From the NCBI RefSeq assembly GCF_013911755.1, contig NZ_JACESP010000001.1, positions 248,001 to 312,000 of the forward strand: a stretch of DNA of 64,000 nucleotides, given 5' to 3'. The position numbers and the translations under genes were made by a program. Of this stretch, positions 10,050 to 18,099 are shown one piece after another. Under the pieces are notes generated by a model that was given only the letters and a program-made list of their open reading frames with translations, had not been told where the DNA came from and searched no databases. Position 1 is the first letter of the stretch; each line of letters opens with the position of its first letter. The DNA is from Sphingosinicella sp. Its GTDB lineage: Bacteria > Pseudomonadota > Alphaproteobacteria > Sphingomonadales > Sphingomonadaceae.

Positions 10050-10277
10050 ATGGGTGGTTTCAGCATCTGGCATTGGCTGATTGTCGGCATCGTCGTCATC
10101 CTGCTGTTCGGCAAAGGCCGAATTTCGGACGTGATGGGAGACCTCGCCAAGGGCATCAAGAGCTTCAAGAAGGGGCTTTCCGAGGACGAAACGCCAGCCC
10201 CGCCCCGCCAGATCGGCCCGGCTTCACCCGATCAGACGATCCGCAGCGAAACGCCGCAGGAAACGCCGCGTAGCTGA
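10050..10277 (+). CDS. tatA: Sec-independent (Tat) translocase subunit TatA
   Basis: The 75-residue protein forms the protein-conducting element of the twin-arginine translocase. It has a short N-terminal membrane helix ([13 protein letters not shown]), the conserved FG hinge ([15 protein letters not shown]) and an amphipathic helix ([11 protein letters not shown]), then a polar tail. I placed the start at the ATG giving MGGFSIWHW; an upstream in-frame extension has no homology. The intergenic stretch before it (9968-10049) may carry its own promoter. It is followed by tatB and tatC. Confidence 0.95.
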   Translation: MGGFSIWHWLIVGIVVILLFGKGRISDVMGDLAKGIKSFKKGLSEDETPAPPRQIGPASPDQTIRSETPQETPRS

Positions 10278-10300
10278 TAATCCTCCATCCGGACGGATAA

Positions 10301-10630
10301 ATGTTCGACGTCGGCGCGCCCGAACTCCTGCTCATCGCGATCGTCGCGCTCCTCGTCGTGGGGCCGAAGGATTTGCCGCGCCTGCTGCGCACCGTCGGCA
10401 ACTGGATCGGCAAGGCGCGCGCGACCGCGCGGCACTTTCGCACGGGTGTCGACGCCATGATCCGCGAGGCGGAGATGGAAGATATGCAGAAGCAGTGGGA
10501 AGCGCAGAACGCCGCGATCATGAAAGCGCATCCCGCGACACCCGAACCCCAGACACCGGCTCCGGACGGCCCCGTCGAAGGCGTGCCGCCCGCTGAAACG
10601 GCGCCCGATACCGGCAAGCCGCAGGCATGA
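10301..10630 (+). CDS. tatB: Tat translocase subunit TatB
   Basis: The 109-residue protein begins MFDVGAPELLLIAIVALLV, giving the TatB pattern with Glu8 in the membrane helix, then VGPKDLPRLLRTVGNWIGKAR with the Gly-Pro hinge. An amphipathic helix and a Pro-rich tail follow. With TatC it forms the receptor for twin-arginine signal peptides. It begins 23 bases after tatA and its stop overlaps the tatC start by 4 bases. Confidence 0.94.
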   Translation: MFDVGAPELLLIAIVALLVVGPKDLPRLLRTVGNWIGKARATARHFRTGVDAMIREAEMEDMQKQWEAQNAAIMKAHPATPEPQTPAPDGPVEGVPPAETAPDTGKPQA

Positions 10631-11403
10631 GGGACATCGACGACAGCAAGGCACCGCTCCTCGATCACCTGATCGAGCTGCGCCAGCGCCTGCTTTATTG
10701 TGTCATCGCCCTCATCGTCGCGTTCGGCATCTGCTTCGCGTTCGCGAGCGATATTTTCGCCTTTCTCGTGCAGCCGCTGGTGAAGGCGAAGGCGTCGCAG
10801 CTGATCTACACGAAGCTCTACGAAGCCTTTTTCGTGGAGATCAAGGTGGCGCTGTTCGCGGCATTCCTGATCGCGTTTCCGATCATCGCGAACCAGCTCT
10901 GGCTGTTCATCGCGCCGGGCCTCTACCGATCCGAGAAGCGGGCGTTTCTGCCGTTCCTGATCGCGACGCCGGTGTTGTTCACCATGGGCGCGGCGCTTGC
11001 CTATTACGTGGTGATGCCGACGGTCTTCACCTTCCTGCTCGGCTTCCAGACGACGGACGCAGGCATTCCGCAGCAGGCGCTGCCGGCAATGGATGATTAT
11101 CTGTCGTTCGTGATGGGGCTGATCTTCGCGTTCGGCTTCTGTTTTTTGCTGCCGGTGCTGCTGATGCTGCTGGCACGTGCGGGGATCGTTGACGTCGCGC
11201 AACTGCGCGCGTTCCGCCGCTATGCGATCGTCGGGGCCTTCGTGGTCGCGGCCGTGCTGACACCGCCGGACGTCATCTCCCAGCTGCTGCTCGCGATCCC
11301 GCTGATGGTTCTCTATGAGGCGGGCATTATCGGAATCGTTCTCACCGATCGCCGCGCGGCGCGTATGAAATCTGCCGAGGAAGCGGGGGACGCCGCCGAG
11401 TAG
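10627..11403 (+). CDS. tatC: Tat translocase subunit TatC
   Basis: The 258-residue integral membrane protein has six predicted helices and binds the twin-arginine motif of folded exported proteins. Family signatures are DHLIELRQRLLYC at the N-terminus and the loop FIAPGLYRSEKRAFLPF (E at the conserved position). The last gene of the tatABC operon; the next gene lies on the other strand. Confidence 0.95.
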   Translation: MRDIDDSKAPLLDHLIELRQRLLYCVIALIVAFGICFAFASDIFAFLVQPLVKAKASQLIYTKLYEAFFVEIKVALFAAFLIAFPIIANQLWLFIAPGLYRSEKRAFLPFLIATPVLFTMGAALAYYVVMPTVFTFLLGFQTTDAGIPQQALPAMDDYLSFVMGLIFAFGFCFLLPVLLMLLARAGIVDVAQLRAFRRYAIVGAFVVAAVLTPPDVISQLLLAIPLMVLYEAGIIGIVLTDRRAARMKSAEEAGDAAE

Positions 11404-11432
11404 CCGCGTCCCCGTTTTCCCGATTCTTACGC

Positions 11433-11564
11433 TTAATTGGCCGTGTCTTCGACCGCTTCGCCGGCCGACTGGACGTCCTTGCCGACACCTTCGACCGTGT
11501 TGCAGGCCGCAGCGGCCAGCAGCGCAATGATAACAGCGAACTTTGCACCCATTTTATTGCGCAT
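11433..11564 (-). CDS. Entericidin A/B family lipoprotein
   Basis: A 43-residue product that is too short for most gene finders. It has a lipoprotein signal peptide (KFAVIIALLAAAA) followed by the lipobox Cys and the entericidin core CNTVEGVGKDVQSAGEAVED. Entericidins are small membrane lipoproteins that are often stress induced in alphaproteobacteria. I chose the ATG at 11564 because GGGAGA sits 6 bases upstream of it; the ATG at 11570 would touch the ribosome site. An EcfG-type promoter candidate lies 28 bases upstream of the start, which fits its position at the edge of the stress locus. Confidence 0.88.
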   Translation of the reverse strand: MRNKMGAKFAVIIALLAAAACNTVEGVGKDVQSAGEAVEDTAN

Positions 11565-11591
11565 GTTCATTCTCCCATAAACTGCCCGGAG

Positions 11592-11618
11592 AAAACGGTT
11601 GTCGCCTCAATAGGTTTC
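11592..11618 (-). promoter_or_regulatory. Candidate EcfG-type promoter of the entericidin gene
   Basis: On the minus strand GAAAC (11618-11614) is separated by 16 bases from CGTTTT (11597-11592). The sigma-EcfG consensus is GGAAC, 16-17 bases, CGTT, so there is one mismatch in the -35 element and none in the -10 element. The element lies about 28 bases upstream of the entericidin start. This is a motif match only. Confidence 0.5.
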
Positions 11619-11642
11619 ATCGGACCGTTCCGGCGGCAGCAC

Positions 11643-11691
11643 AAAAAGAAAAGAGCCCGATGCCGGCGGGGGGAGCAGGCAACCGGGCTCT
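11643..11691 (-). terminator. Intrinsic terminator of the PhyP-like gene
   Basis: AGAGCCCG (11652-11659) pairs with CGGGCTCT (11684-11691), with an inner TGCC/GGCA pairing inside the loop. Read on the minus strand, the stem is followed by TTTCTTTTT, the reverse complement of 11643-11651. It lies 89 bases downstream of the leftward kinase-like gene and would isolate it from the entericidin gene. Confidence 0.6.
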
Positions 11692-11780
11692 GGTGGGACA
11701 GCGAGAGCGGGGGGCAAAGTTCGCTGTCCGTGCGGCATCAACGGCGAATCACCGGCATGGTTCCCTCGCGGGCGATAATT

Positions 11781-13415
11781 TTATTCCGCCATTTTCAGGG
11801 GGAATTCGACAATGTAGCAGGGCACGCCGGCGTCGAAGGTCAGGCGACCGCGAAGCTGGCGAACCATGCCGCTGACGATGCGTGCCGCAGCGCGGGTTTC
11901 CGTGGGTGCCAGCGGATCATCCTCCCCAAACGCATCAGAACAAATGGTCAATTTCCCGCCGCCTTCGGTGCGGCGGACATGGATATCGATCACCAGCTTG
12001 GCCCGCCCTTCCGCTGCCGCGAGGCGCGCCGCGAAAGCAATGACCTCGGTGATCAGGAAGGCGAGCGGCACGGCTGAGTCCTGGCTGATGTGCAGGCGCT
12101 CCAGATGCGTATTGATGCGGGGCTCGACAAGTTTCGCCGTGGGAATGATCTGCTGAAGGCTGGCGCAGAGATCGTGGGTGAGCGCCGTGAAGTCCACGCC
12201 TTGCGTGTCGCTTTCCTCATACAGCCAGCGGTGAACGATAGACAGAGCGCCGACACGCATCTGGATGCTCGCGTATGCGCGCCCCACGGAGCCGCCCTCG
12301 GCTTCGCGGGCCTGGATGCTGATAAGACTGGCAATGATCTGCAGATTGTTCTTCACGCGGTGGTGGACCTCGCGCGTCAGGCGGCGCTGTTCGGTGAGTG
12401 CGGCATCCACCTCGTGCCGCGCCTCCGCCATGTTCCTCGCCATCGCATCGAACGTCTCGGCGAATGCCTGCATCTCATCGGTCCGCCCGGCGCGCCCGGA
12501 CAGGCGCACCCGGTCGTCGCCAGCGCCATAGGCGCGAACGCCTGTCGCCATGTTCTGCAGCGGGCGCACGACAAAGCGCCGCACGACCATCCAGCCGATG
12601 AGCAGCGCTGCGATCCACATCAGCGCCGGGGCAGCGATCGCAAGCACTTCGGATGTGGCAAGGCGCTCTGCGGGCACAACGGTGGTGAGTGCGAACGGCG
12701 CAATCGAGAGCGGGCCTGCCGCAACCACCTGATCGCGTCCGCCTGCTTCCGTGATACGGCGCACCGTCAGCAGGCCGCCTGGGGCCTTAATATCGGGCGG
12801 GGGAACACCGACGATCGGCCTTTCTCCCAGCCAGACCATCACGGCACCCTCCATCGCTGCGACCTCGCGCAGCCGGGTCTTCAGGCGGGAAACAGATGCC
12901 GTCGCGACAATGAGACCGGGTCCTTCCGCATCCGACGTCTCGCGAACCGCGAAAAATACGTGGTCTCCGCCCGGCCAGATCAGGTTTTCACGCTCTCCTT
13001 CTGCCGCAAGGCGCGTAAGCTCCGCAGCCGACGGCTTCGTTCCGCCGCGGCTTTGGCAGATCGGGCGGCCGAGCTTGTCCGTCCAGATGATGGCGTCAAA
13101 TGTTTCCGCGTCGTCGAGCGCGTTTGCGGCTCCCGTGTTGCATGTCTGGCCGTCGTGGAGGCCGCTTCCGTTACGAAGTAGGGCGCGTAGAACCAGAAAA
13201 TCGACGTTCAGCAGGTCGTCGACGATACGTGCGGTCGCGCGGAACTGGTTCTCGGCACGGATCAGCTCGGCTTCGCGCGTGCCGCGGATTCCATCCGCAG
13301 CAAGCACCGCGGCGAGAATACCGATCGGCAGCAATGCCAGCGTGAGCGCGACGGCAAGCTGGAAAGACAGCGAACGTCTTGGCCCCGAACCCTTGGTTTC
13401 TGTCTTTTCCGGCAT
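11781..13415 (-). CDS. PhyP-like sensor protein: HisKA_2 histidine kinase fold with degenerate ATP site
   Basis: The 544-residue protein has a membrane helix near 20-45, a large extracytoplasmic domain, a second helix near 260-285 (ALMWIAALLIGWMVV), a HAMP-like segment, a HisKA_2 helix with the phospho-acceptor REVHHRVKNNLQIIASLI (His 351-352), and a C-terminal ATPase-like domain. In that domain the N box reads ITEVIAFAAR without the essential Asn, and the expected DxGxG reads SDAFGEDDP, so ATP binding and autophosphorylation are doubtful. It is divergent from phyR. In sphingomonads a HisKA_2 protein in this place, PhyP, dampens PhyR; I infer the same phosphatase-type role. Started at the ATG giving MPEKTETKG; an upstream extension is not supported. 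Confidence 0.8.
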   Translation of the reverse strand: MPEKTETKGSGPRRSLSFQLAVALTLALLPIGILAAVLAADGIRGTREAELIRAENQFRATARIVDDLLNVDFLVLRALLRNGSGLHDGQTCNTGAANALDDAETFDAIIWTDKLGRPICQSRGGTKPSAAELTRLAAEGERENLIWPGGDHVFFAVRETSDAEGPGLIVATASVSRLKTRLREVAAMEGAVMVWLGERPIVGVPPPDIKAPGGLLTVRRITEAGGRDQVVAAGPLSIAPFALTTVVPAERLATSEVLAIAAPALMWIAALLIGWMVVRRFVVRPLQNMATGVRAYGAGDDRVRLSGRAGRTDEMQAFAETFDAMARNMAEARHEVDAALTEQRRLTREVHHRVKNNLQIIASLISIQAREAEGGSVGRAYASIQMRVGALSIVHRWLYEESDTQGVDFTALTHDLCASLQQIIPTAKLVEPRINTHLERLHISQDSAVPLAFLITEVIAFAARLAAAEGRAKLVIDIHVRRTEGGGKLTICSDAFGEDDPLAPTETRAAARIVSGMVRQLRGRLTFDAGVPCYIVEFPLKMAE

Positions 13416-13443
13416 CTTCCCAAACGAACTTAAGTATGGGGCG

Positions 13444-13469
13444 AAACAAAAGAAAGCCTCGACCGTTCC
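13444..13469 (-). promoter_or_regulatory. Candidate EcfG-type promoter of the PhyP-like gene
   Basis: On the minus strand GGAAC (13469-13465) is followed after 16 bases by TGTTTC (13448-13443). This matches the sigma-EcfG consensus (GGAAC, 16-17 bases, CGTT) except for the first base of the -10 element. The site lies about 28 bases upstream of the kinase-like gene's start, in the divergent region shared with phyR, and would give feedback control of PhyR by its own regulon. Confidence 0.55.
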
Positions 13470-13545
13470 ACCGCTGGGCGTCACTTTCAAAGGGGACCGG
13501 TCACCGTTCGGGCGTGATCCGGGTTTCAAGGAGGCAGAAGACAAC

Positions 13546-14340
13546 ATGACATTGGCTGCGAAACTCGCGCCGCATCTCCCGCTGCTCCGTCGCTATGCGC
13601 GGGCGCTCACGGGAACGCAGCGGGACGGGGACACGTATGTACGTGCGGCGCTGGAGGCGATCGTCAGCGCGCCGCAGGATTTTCCGCGCGATGTGGATGA
13701 GCGACTGGCGCTCTACCGCACGTTCCACGTCATCTGGTCGTCGTCGAACATCGATGTCGATTCCGACGAGCCGGCAGCATCCGATTTCGAGCGTGCCGCC
13801 CACCAGCGTCTCGCCGCGATCACGCCGCTGTCGCGCCAGGCGCTGTTGCTCACCGCGATGGAGGGTTTTTCGCACGAGGATGTCGGCTACCTCATCGATC
13901 TTGATCCGGACAGCGTCTCGGGCCTCGTGAAGGAGGCCATGGATGAAATCAGCCGGCAAACGCGTACGCGCGTGCTCATCATCGAAGATGAACCGATTAT
14001 CGGCATGGACCTCGACAGCATCGTCCGCGACCTAGGCCACGACGTGACCGGCATCGCGGTCACCCGTGACGAAGCCGTGGCACTGGCGATCGAAACCGAA
14101 CCCGGGCTCGTGCTTGCGGATATCCAGCTGGCCGACGACAGCTCCGGGATCGACGCGGTGAAGGACATTCTCGGGCGATTCTCGGTCCCGGTTATATTCA
14201 TCACGGCCTTTCCCGAGCGTCTGCTCACCGGGGAGCGCCCGGAGCCGACGTTTCTCATCACCAAACCGTTCCAGCGCTCGACCGTTTCGGCGGCGATTGC
14301 CCAGGCGCTTTTCTTCAACAGCACGGCGGCGATGCGATGA
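13546..14340 (+). CDS. phyR: General stress response anti-anti-sigma regulator PhyR
   Basis: The 264-residue protein has the PhyR architecture: an N-terminal sigma-factor-like domain (about 1-135, with LAPHLPLLRRYARALTGTQRDGD and LLTAMEGFSHEDVGYLID) joined to a C-terminal receiver domain (about 140-260). The receiver shows the acidic pair in RVLIIEDEPIIGMDLDS, the phospho-acceptor Asp in VLADIQLADD, the Thr in VIFITAFPE and the Lys in FLITKPFQ. Phosphorylated PhyR binds NepR and frees EcfG. The start ATG has an AAGGAGG ribosome site about 10 bases upstream. It is divergent from the PhyP-like gene. Confidence 0.95.
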   Translation: MTLAAKLAPHLPLLRRYARALTGTQRDGDTYVRAALEAIVSAPQDFPRDVDERLALYRTFHVIWSSSNIDVDSDEPAASDFERAAHQRLAAITPLSRQALLLTAMEGFSHEDVGYLIDLDPDSVSGLVKEAMDEISRQTRTRVLIIEDEPIIGMDLDSIVRDLGHDVTGIAVTRDEAVALAIETEPGLVLADIQLADDSSGIDAVKDILGRFSVPVIFITAFPERLLTGERPEPTFLITKPFQRSTVSAAIAQALFFNSTAAMR

Positions 14341-14344
14341 CGGT

Positions 14345-14376
14345 CCTTCCCGCGGCCTTGTGGGCATGCGGGAAGG
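14345..14376 (+). other. Perfect hairpin downstream of phyR
   Basis: CCTTCCCGC (14345-14353) pairs perfectly with GCGGGAAGG (14368-14376) around a 14-base loop. No T tract follows, so it is not a classical terminator. It lies between the phyR stop and the small membrane protein gene and could stabilise the upstream mRNA or tune read-through into the sigma factor gene. Confidence 0.4.
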
Positions 14377-14403
14377 GGCATAGCCTTCACACAACAGGAG
14401 CCA

Positions 14404-14550
14404 ATGGCCATGGAACAGGACCACGAAACGGTGAGGACGAACGAGGCGAGGGCGGGAGAAACGCCGCATATCACTCGGTATATCCTTATGTTCTCGGTTG
14501 TGCTGGTGGTCGCGATCTTCGCGGCGATGCTGTTCTTCTGGTCACGCTGA
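14404..14550 (+). CDS. Unknown 48-residue single-pass membrane protein in the stress locus
   Basis: A small open frame with a good ribosome site (CAGGAGCC just before the ATG), an acidic/polar N-terminus of about 25 residues (MAMEQDHETVRTNEARAG) and one strong C-terminal membrane helix (ITRYILMFSVVLVVAIFAAM), ending FFWSR. I do not recognise the family. It fits neatly between phyR and the nepR-ecfG fusion gene (22 bases to the next ATG), so it is probably co-transcribed with the sigma factor. It is not NepR: it has none of the NepR helix pattern. Confidence 0.65.
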   Translation: MAMEQDHETVRTNEARAGETPHITRYILMFSVVLVVAIFAAMLFFWSR

Positions 14551-14572
14551 AGCTTGGATCTAGGGGCATAGA

Positions 14573-15319
14573 ATGATCGAACAGACGACCGCGCAGCGCG
14601 CCGGTGCCAGCCCGTTGGGCGCAGACGAGATCGGCGGGTTCCTGCGCTCTGCCTATGCGGAGGCGGCGACGCAGCCGCTCCCGCAGGTGTTCCTCGACCT
14701 GTTGGCGCGGCTGGAGACGAGCCCCGACGACACGAAGCAGGGGCAGCTTTCCGACAAGGCGTTCAAGGACGAGCTTTCGGCCGTGATCCCGCAGCTCCGT
14801 GCCTTCGGACGATCGCTTTCGGGCAATCGCGACATGGCGGACGATCTCGTGCAGGAAACGCTGCTGAAGGCGTGGGCGGCGCGGGATCGCTTCCAGGCCG
14901 GGACGAACATCCGTGCTTGGACCTTCATCATCCTCCGGAACCTGTTCCTCAGCCAGATGCGCCGGTCGCGCTTCAAGGGCGAGTGGGACGAGCTTGTCGC
15001 CGACCGGCTGCTTTCCGCACCGGCTGGACAGGACAAGCAGATCGAACTCGCCGATCTTCAGCGCGCGCTCCTCGAACTGCCGTCTGCGCAGCGCGAGGCA
15101 CTGATCCTCGTCGGTGCTGGCGGCTTTGCCTATGAAGAGGCGGCGACGATCTGCGATTGCGCGGTCGGTACCATCAAGAGCCGAGTCGCACGTGGCCGCG
15201 CAGCGCTCGAGCTGGTGATCGCCGAGGGCAGGCTCCCGTCGCGGCGGGGTTCGAGCGCATCGGGCACGACGGCGCTTGACGAGATCATGGGACAGGTGGA
15301 TCAGCTGGCGCGCGAATAA
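14573..15319 (+). CDS. ecfG: Fused NepR anti-sigma factor and EcfG general stress sigma factor
   Basis: One uninterrupted 248-residue frame. Residues about 18-50 (ADEIGGFLRSAYAEAATQPL, then PQVFLDLLARLE) carry the NepR signature that normally forms a separate anti-sigma protein of about 60 residues. After a short linker (TSPDDTKQGQL) comes a full ECF15/EcfG sigma factor: region 2 with LRAFGRSLSGNRDMADDLVQ and AWTFIILRNLFLSQM, region 4 with LPSAQREALILVGAGGFAYE and GTIKSRVARGRAAL, and a C-terminal tail. No separate nepR gene is nearby. The sequence shows no stop or obvious frameshift at the junction, but a sequencing indel cannot be ruled out. AGGGG lies 7 bases before the ATG. Confidence 0.85.
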   Translation: MIEQTTAQRAGASPLGADEIGGFLRSAYAEAATQPLPQVFLDLLARLETSPDDTKQGQLSDKAFKDELSAVIPQLRAFGRSLSGNRDMADDLVQETLLKAWAARDRFQAGTNIRAWTFIILRNLFLSQMRRSRFKGEWDELVADRLLSAPAGQDKQIELADLQRALLELPSAQREALILVGAGGFAYEEAATICDCAVGTIKSRVARGRAALELVIAEGRLPSRRGSSASGTTALDEIMGQVDQLARE

Positions 15320-15333
15320 CGAAAGGGCTCTCC

Positions 15334-18099
15334 TTGGCGGAGACAACGCCAGCGCTACCGGCCGAACTTGTACGTTTCCTTGCTGATGCGGATATCAATG
15401 CCGCACCGGAGGATCTGGACGCCTGCGCCCGCGCGTGGGCGCATTCACCGTATCTGCGCGCGCTCATGCGTCGCGAGGATGAAGTCCTCGTGCGCTACCT
15501 CGCGGAGGGACCCGAGTCGCTGATGGAATCGGCGCTCGCCCTGCTCGCTACCCCGGATGCGGACGGCGGCATGATGCGCGAAGCAAAGCGGATCGCGGCC
15601 ATCGCCATCGCGCTTGCCGACATTTCCGGCCGCTGGCCGCTTGAGAAAGTGACGGCCGCGCTTTCGGACCTTGCAGACCGCGCCATCGACCGTGCGATCC
15701 GCATCGCGGTTGACGAGCGCATTCCTGGCGCCGGGCCGGACGGCTTCACCGCCATCGCGCTCGGCAAGCTCGGCAGCCGCGAACTCAATTATTCGAGCGA
15801 TGTCGACCTGATCCTGCTCTACGACCGCGACCGGCTCGCCGTGCGCGAAGGTGACGATCCGGACAACACCGCTGTCCGTATTGCCCGCCGCATGGTCGAG
15901 TTGATGCAGACGCGCGATGCGGGCGGCTACGTGTTCCGTGTCGATCTGCGCCTGCGTCCCGCGTCGGAAGTAACACCGATCGCGATGCCGATCCGGGGCG
16001 CGGAGACCTATTACCAGTCCGAAGCGCTGGCGTGGGAGCGCGCGGCGTTCATCCGCGCGCGCGCGGTGGGCGGCGACGTGAAGATGGGCGTGGATTTCCT
16101 TGCCGCGATCGAGCCGTTCGTCTGGCGCCGCTCGCTCGACTACACGGCGGTGCGCGACATTCAGGACATGTCGCTGATGATCCGCGACCACTACGACGAA
16201 CGGCAGGAGGTCGGCCCCGGCTACTGCCTGAAGCGCGGGCGCGGCGGTATTCGCGAGGTCGAGTTTTTCGCGCAGATCCACCAGCTGATCTTCGGCGGCC
16301 GCGACTGGACGCTCCGCCAACCCGCGACGCTTGATGCGCTCGCGGCGCTGGTCGCCGCCGAGCGCATCAAGCCCGATGAGGCGGAAACGCTAGCCGCCGC
16401 CTACCGCGTGCTGCGCACCGCCGAGCATCGCCTACAGATGCTGGAGGACGCGCAGACGCACCAGATCCCGACCCGCGCGCCGGAACGCAAGGGCCTCGCG
16501 CTGCTTTCGGGTTACCGCGACTGGGCGGCGATGGAGCGTGAGATCAAGCGCCATGCGACCGCCGTTGGCCGCATTTACGACGCGCTGATCGCAGAGGCCG
16601 AAGTGGACCGGTTGCCGCGCCAGCCGGCGCAGCTCAAGGCGGCGCTCAAGAAGGCCGGGATCGGCCCGCACGCCGACCTTGCCGACCTCATCGTCCGCTG
16701 GCGCGACCGCAGCTACCGCGCGCTGCGCAGCGATGCGGCGCAGCGTGAACTCGAAAGCGCGCTCCCCGGGCTCGTGAAGGCTTTTGCGGCAGCAGGCACC
16801 GGCCGCGAGGCGCTGCTGCGCTTCGACGATTTTCTCGGCGCGCTGCCCTCCTCGATTCAGTTCTTCGCGCTCATCGAGGCGAACCCGCGCGTCGCTCTGC
16901 TCCTCGCGCGCGTTCTGGAGCTGGCGCCGGTGCTCGCGGGCAAGCTCGCGCGGCGGCCGGAAATCGTCGACATCATGCTGTCGAATGAGGCGTTCGCGCC
17001 GCTGCCCTGCACCGACGACCTCACCGACATGCTGCGCGCGCGCCTGCGCCGCCACGATGCGCTCGAACTGAAGCTCGACGAGGTGCGGCGCTTTGTGGCG
17101 GAGCGGCGCTTCCAACTCGGCGTGCAGATCATCGAGGGCGCGGCGGACCCGATCCGCGTCGGCCGGGATCACGCCAAGCTTGCAGACGCCGCGATCACCG
17201 TGCTTGCGGACGCGGTGCAGGCGGAGTTTGCCGAAACGCACGGGCGCGTGCCTGGAGGGCGGCTGCTGGTGCTGGGCTTCGGGCGCTACGGCGGCGCGAT
17301 CCTCACCGAGAAGTCCGATCTCGATCTCGTGTTTCTGTTCAGCGGCCACCACGAAGCGATGTCGGACGGGACGAAGCCGCTGCCCGCAACGACGTGGTTC
17401 AACCGGCTCGGCCAGCGGCTGACGGGCGCTCTCACCGTCAGCACGGCGGCGGGGCCGCTGTTCGAGGTGGACACGCGCCTGCGCCCTTCGGGTCAACAGG
17501 GGCTGCTTGCGGTCAATATCGATACGTTCGCGCGCTATCAGCAGGAGGACGCCTGGAGCTGGGAGCACCTGGCGCTCACCCGCGCGCGCGTCGTCTACGG
17601 CGCGGAGGAAGACCGCGCGGCGGTCTCGGCGGGAATCGCCGCAGCGCTAACAAAGCCCCGCGACACCGAGCGCTTCAAGGCCGAGGTGCTGGAAATGCGC
17701 GGCGACATGGTGAAGGCCCGCCGCGATGGCGGCCTGTGGGACGTGAAGCACGCGCCGGGCGGGCTCATCGATCTCGAATTCATCGTGCACTTCCTCCAGC
17801 TTTCGCGTCGTGAGGGCTTCGATCCCGATCTCGGCGCGGCGACGGCGCACTTCGTGAAGACGGGCGTGCTGCCTGAAGACGTGCTCGGCGCCCATGACCT
17901 GATGACGCGGCTGCTCGTGGTGTTGCGGCTCATTGAGGGCGATGAACCCTCCAAACAGCCTGCGGCCGCGAAGGCGATGATGGCGGCTGCAACCGGCATG
18001 GCGGATTTCGATGCATTGAAAGCCGCGCTGGAGGACGCCAAAAGGGCCGTCCTCGCCGCCTGGGAGGCGGTGTTCGCGGTCAAACGAAAGGCACGATGA
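15334..18099 (+). CDS. glnE: Bifunctional glutamine synthetase adenylyltransferase/deadenylylase
   Basis: The 921-residue protein controls glutamine synthetase by adding or removing AMP on its Tyr. Both nucleotidyltransferase copies are visible: N-terminal GSRELNYSSDVDLILLYDRD (deadenylylase) and C-terminal YGGAILTEKSDLDLVFLF (adenylylase), separated by the regulatory helical region. GRGGIREVEFFAQIHQLI and APGGLIDLEFIVHFLQL are the repeated family signatures. The start is TTG with GAAAGGG 6 bases upstream. It begins 14 bases after the sigma factor gene and overlaps bcp by 4 bases. Confidence 0.95.
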   Translation: MAETTPALPAELVRFLADADINAAPEDLDACARAWAHSPYLRALMRREDEVLVRYLAEGPESLMESALALLATPDADGGMMREAKRIAAIAIALADISGRWPLEKVTAALSDLADRAIDRAIRIAVDERIPGAGPDGFTAIALGKLGSRELNYSSDVDLILLYDRDRLAVREGDDPDNTAVRIARRMVELMQTRDAGGYVFRVDLRLRPASEVTPIAMPIRGAETYYQSEALAWERAAFIRARAVGGDVKMGVDFLAAIEPFVWRRSLDYTAVRDIQDMSLMIRDHYDERQEVGPGYCLKRGRGGIREVEFFAQIHQLIFGGRDWTLRQPATLDALAALVAAERIKPDEAETLAAAYRVLRTAEHRLQMLEDAQTHQIPTRAPERKGLALLSGYRDWAAMEREIKRHATAVGRIYDALIAEAEVDRLPRQPAQLKAALKKAGIGPHADLADLIVRWRDRSYRALRSDAAQRELESALPGLVKAFAAAGTGREALLRFDDFLGALPSSIQFFALIEANPRVALLLARVLELAPVLAGKLARRPEIVDIMLSNEAFAPLPCTDDLTDMLRARLRRHDALELKLDEVRRFVAERRFQLGVQIIEGAADPIRVGRDHAKLADAAITVLADAVQAEFAETHGRVPGGRLLVLGFGRYGGAILTEKSDLDLVFLFSGHHEAMSDGTKPLPATTWFNRLGQRLTGALTVSTAAGPLFEVDTRLRPSGQQGLLAVNIDTFARYQQEDAWSWEHLALTRARVVYGAEEDRAAVSAGIAAALTKPRDTERFKAEVLEMRGDMVKARRDGGLWDVKHAPGGLIDLEFIVHFLQLSRREGFDPDLGAATAHFVKTGVLPEDVLGAHDLMTRLLVVLRLIEGDEPSKQPAAAKAMMAAATGMADFDALKAALEDAKRAVLAAWEAVFAVKRKAR

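Noticed and set aside
14345-14376. Rho-independent terminator after phyR
   Set aside because: The stem is perfect but no T tract follows, so it is kept only as a hairpin.
16432-17568. 378-residue minus-strand open frame inside glnE
   Set aside because: Third-position GC shadow of glnE, with Arg-rich low-complexity translation and no ribosome site.
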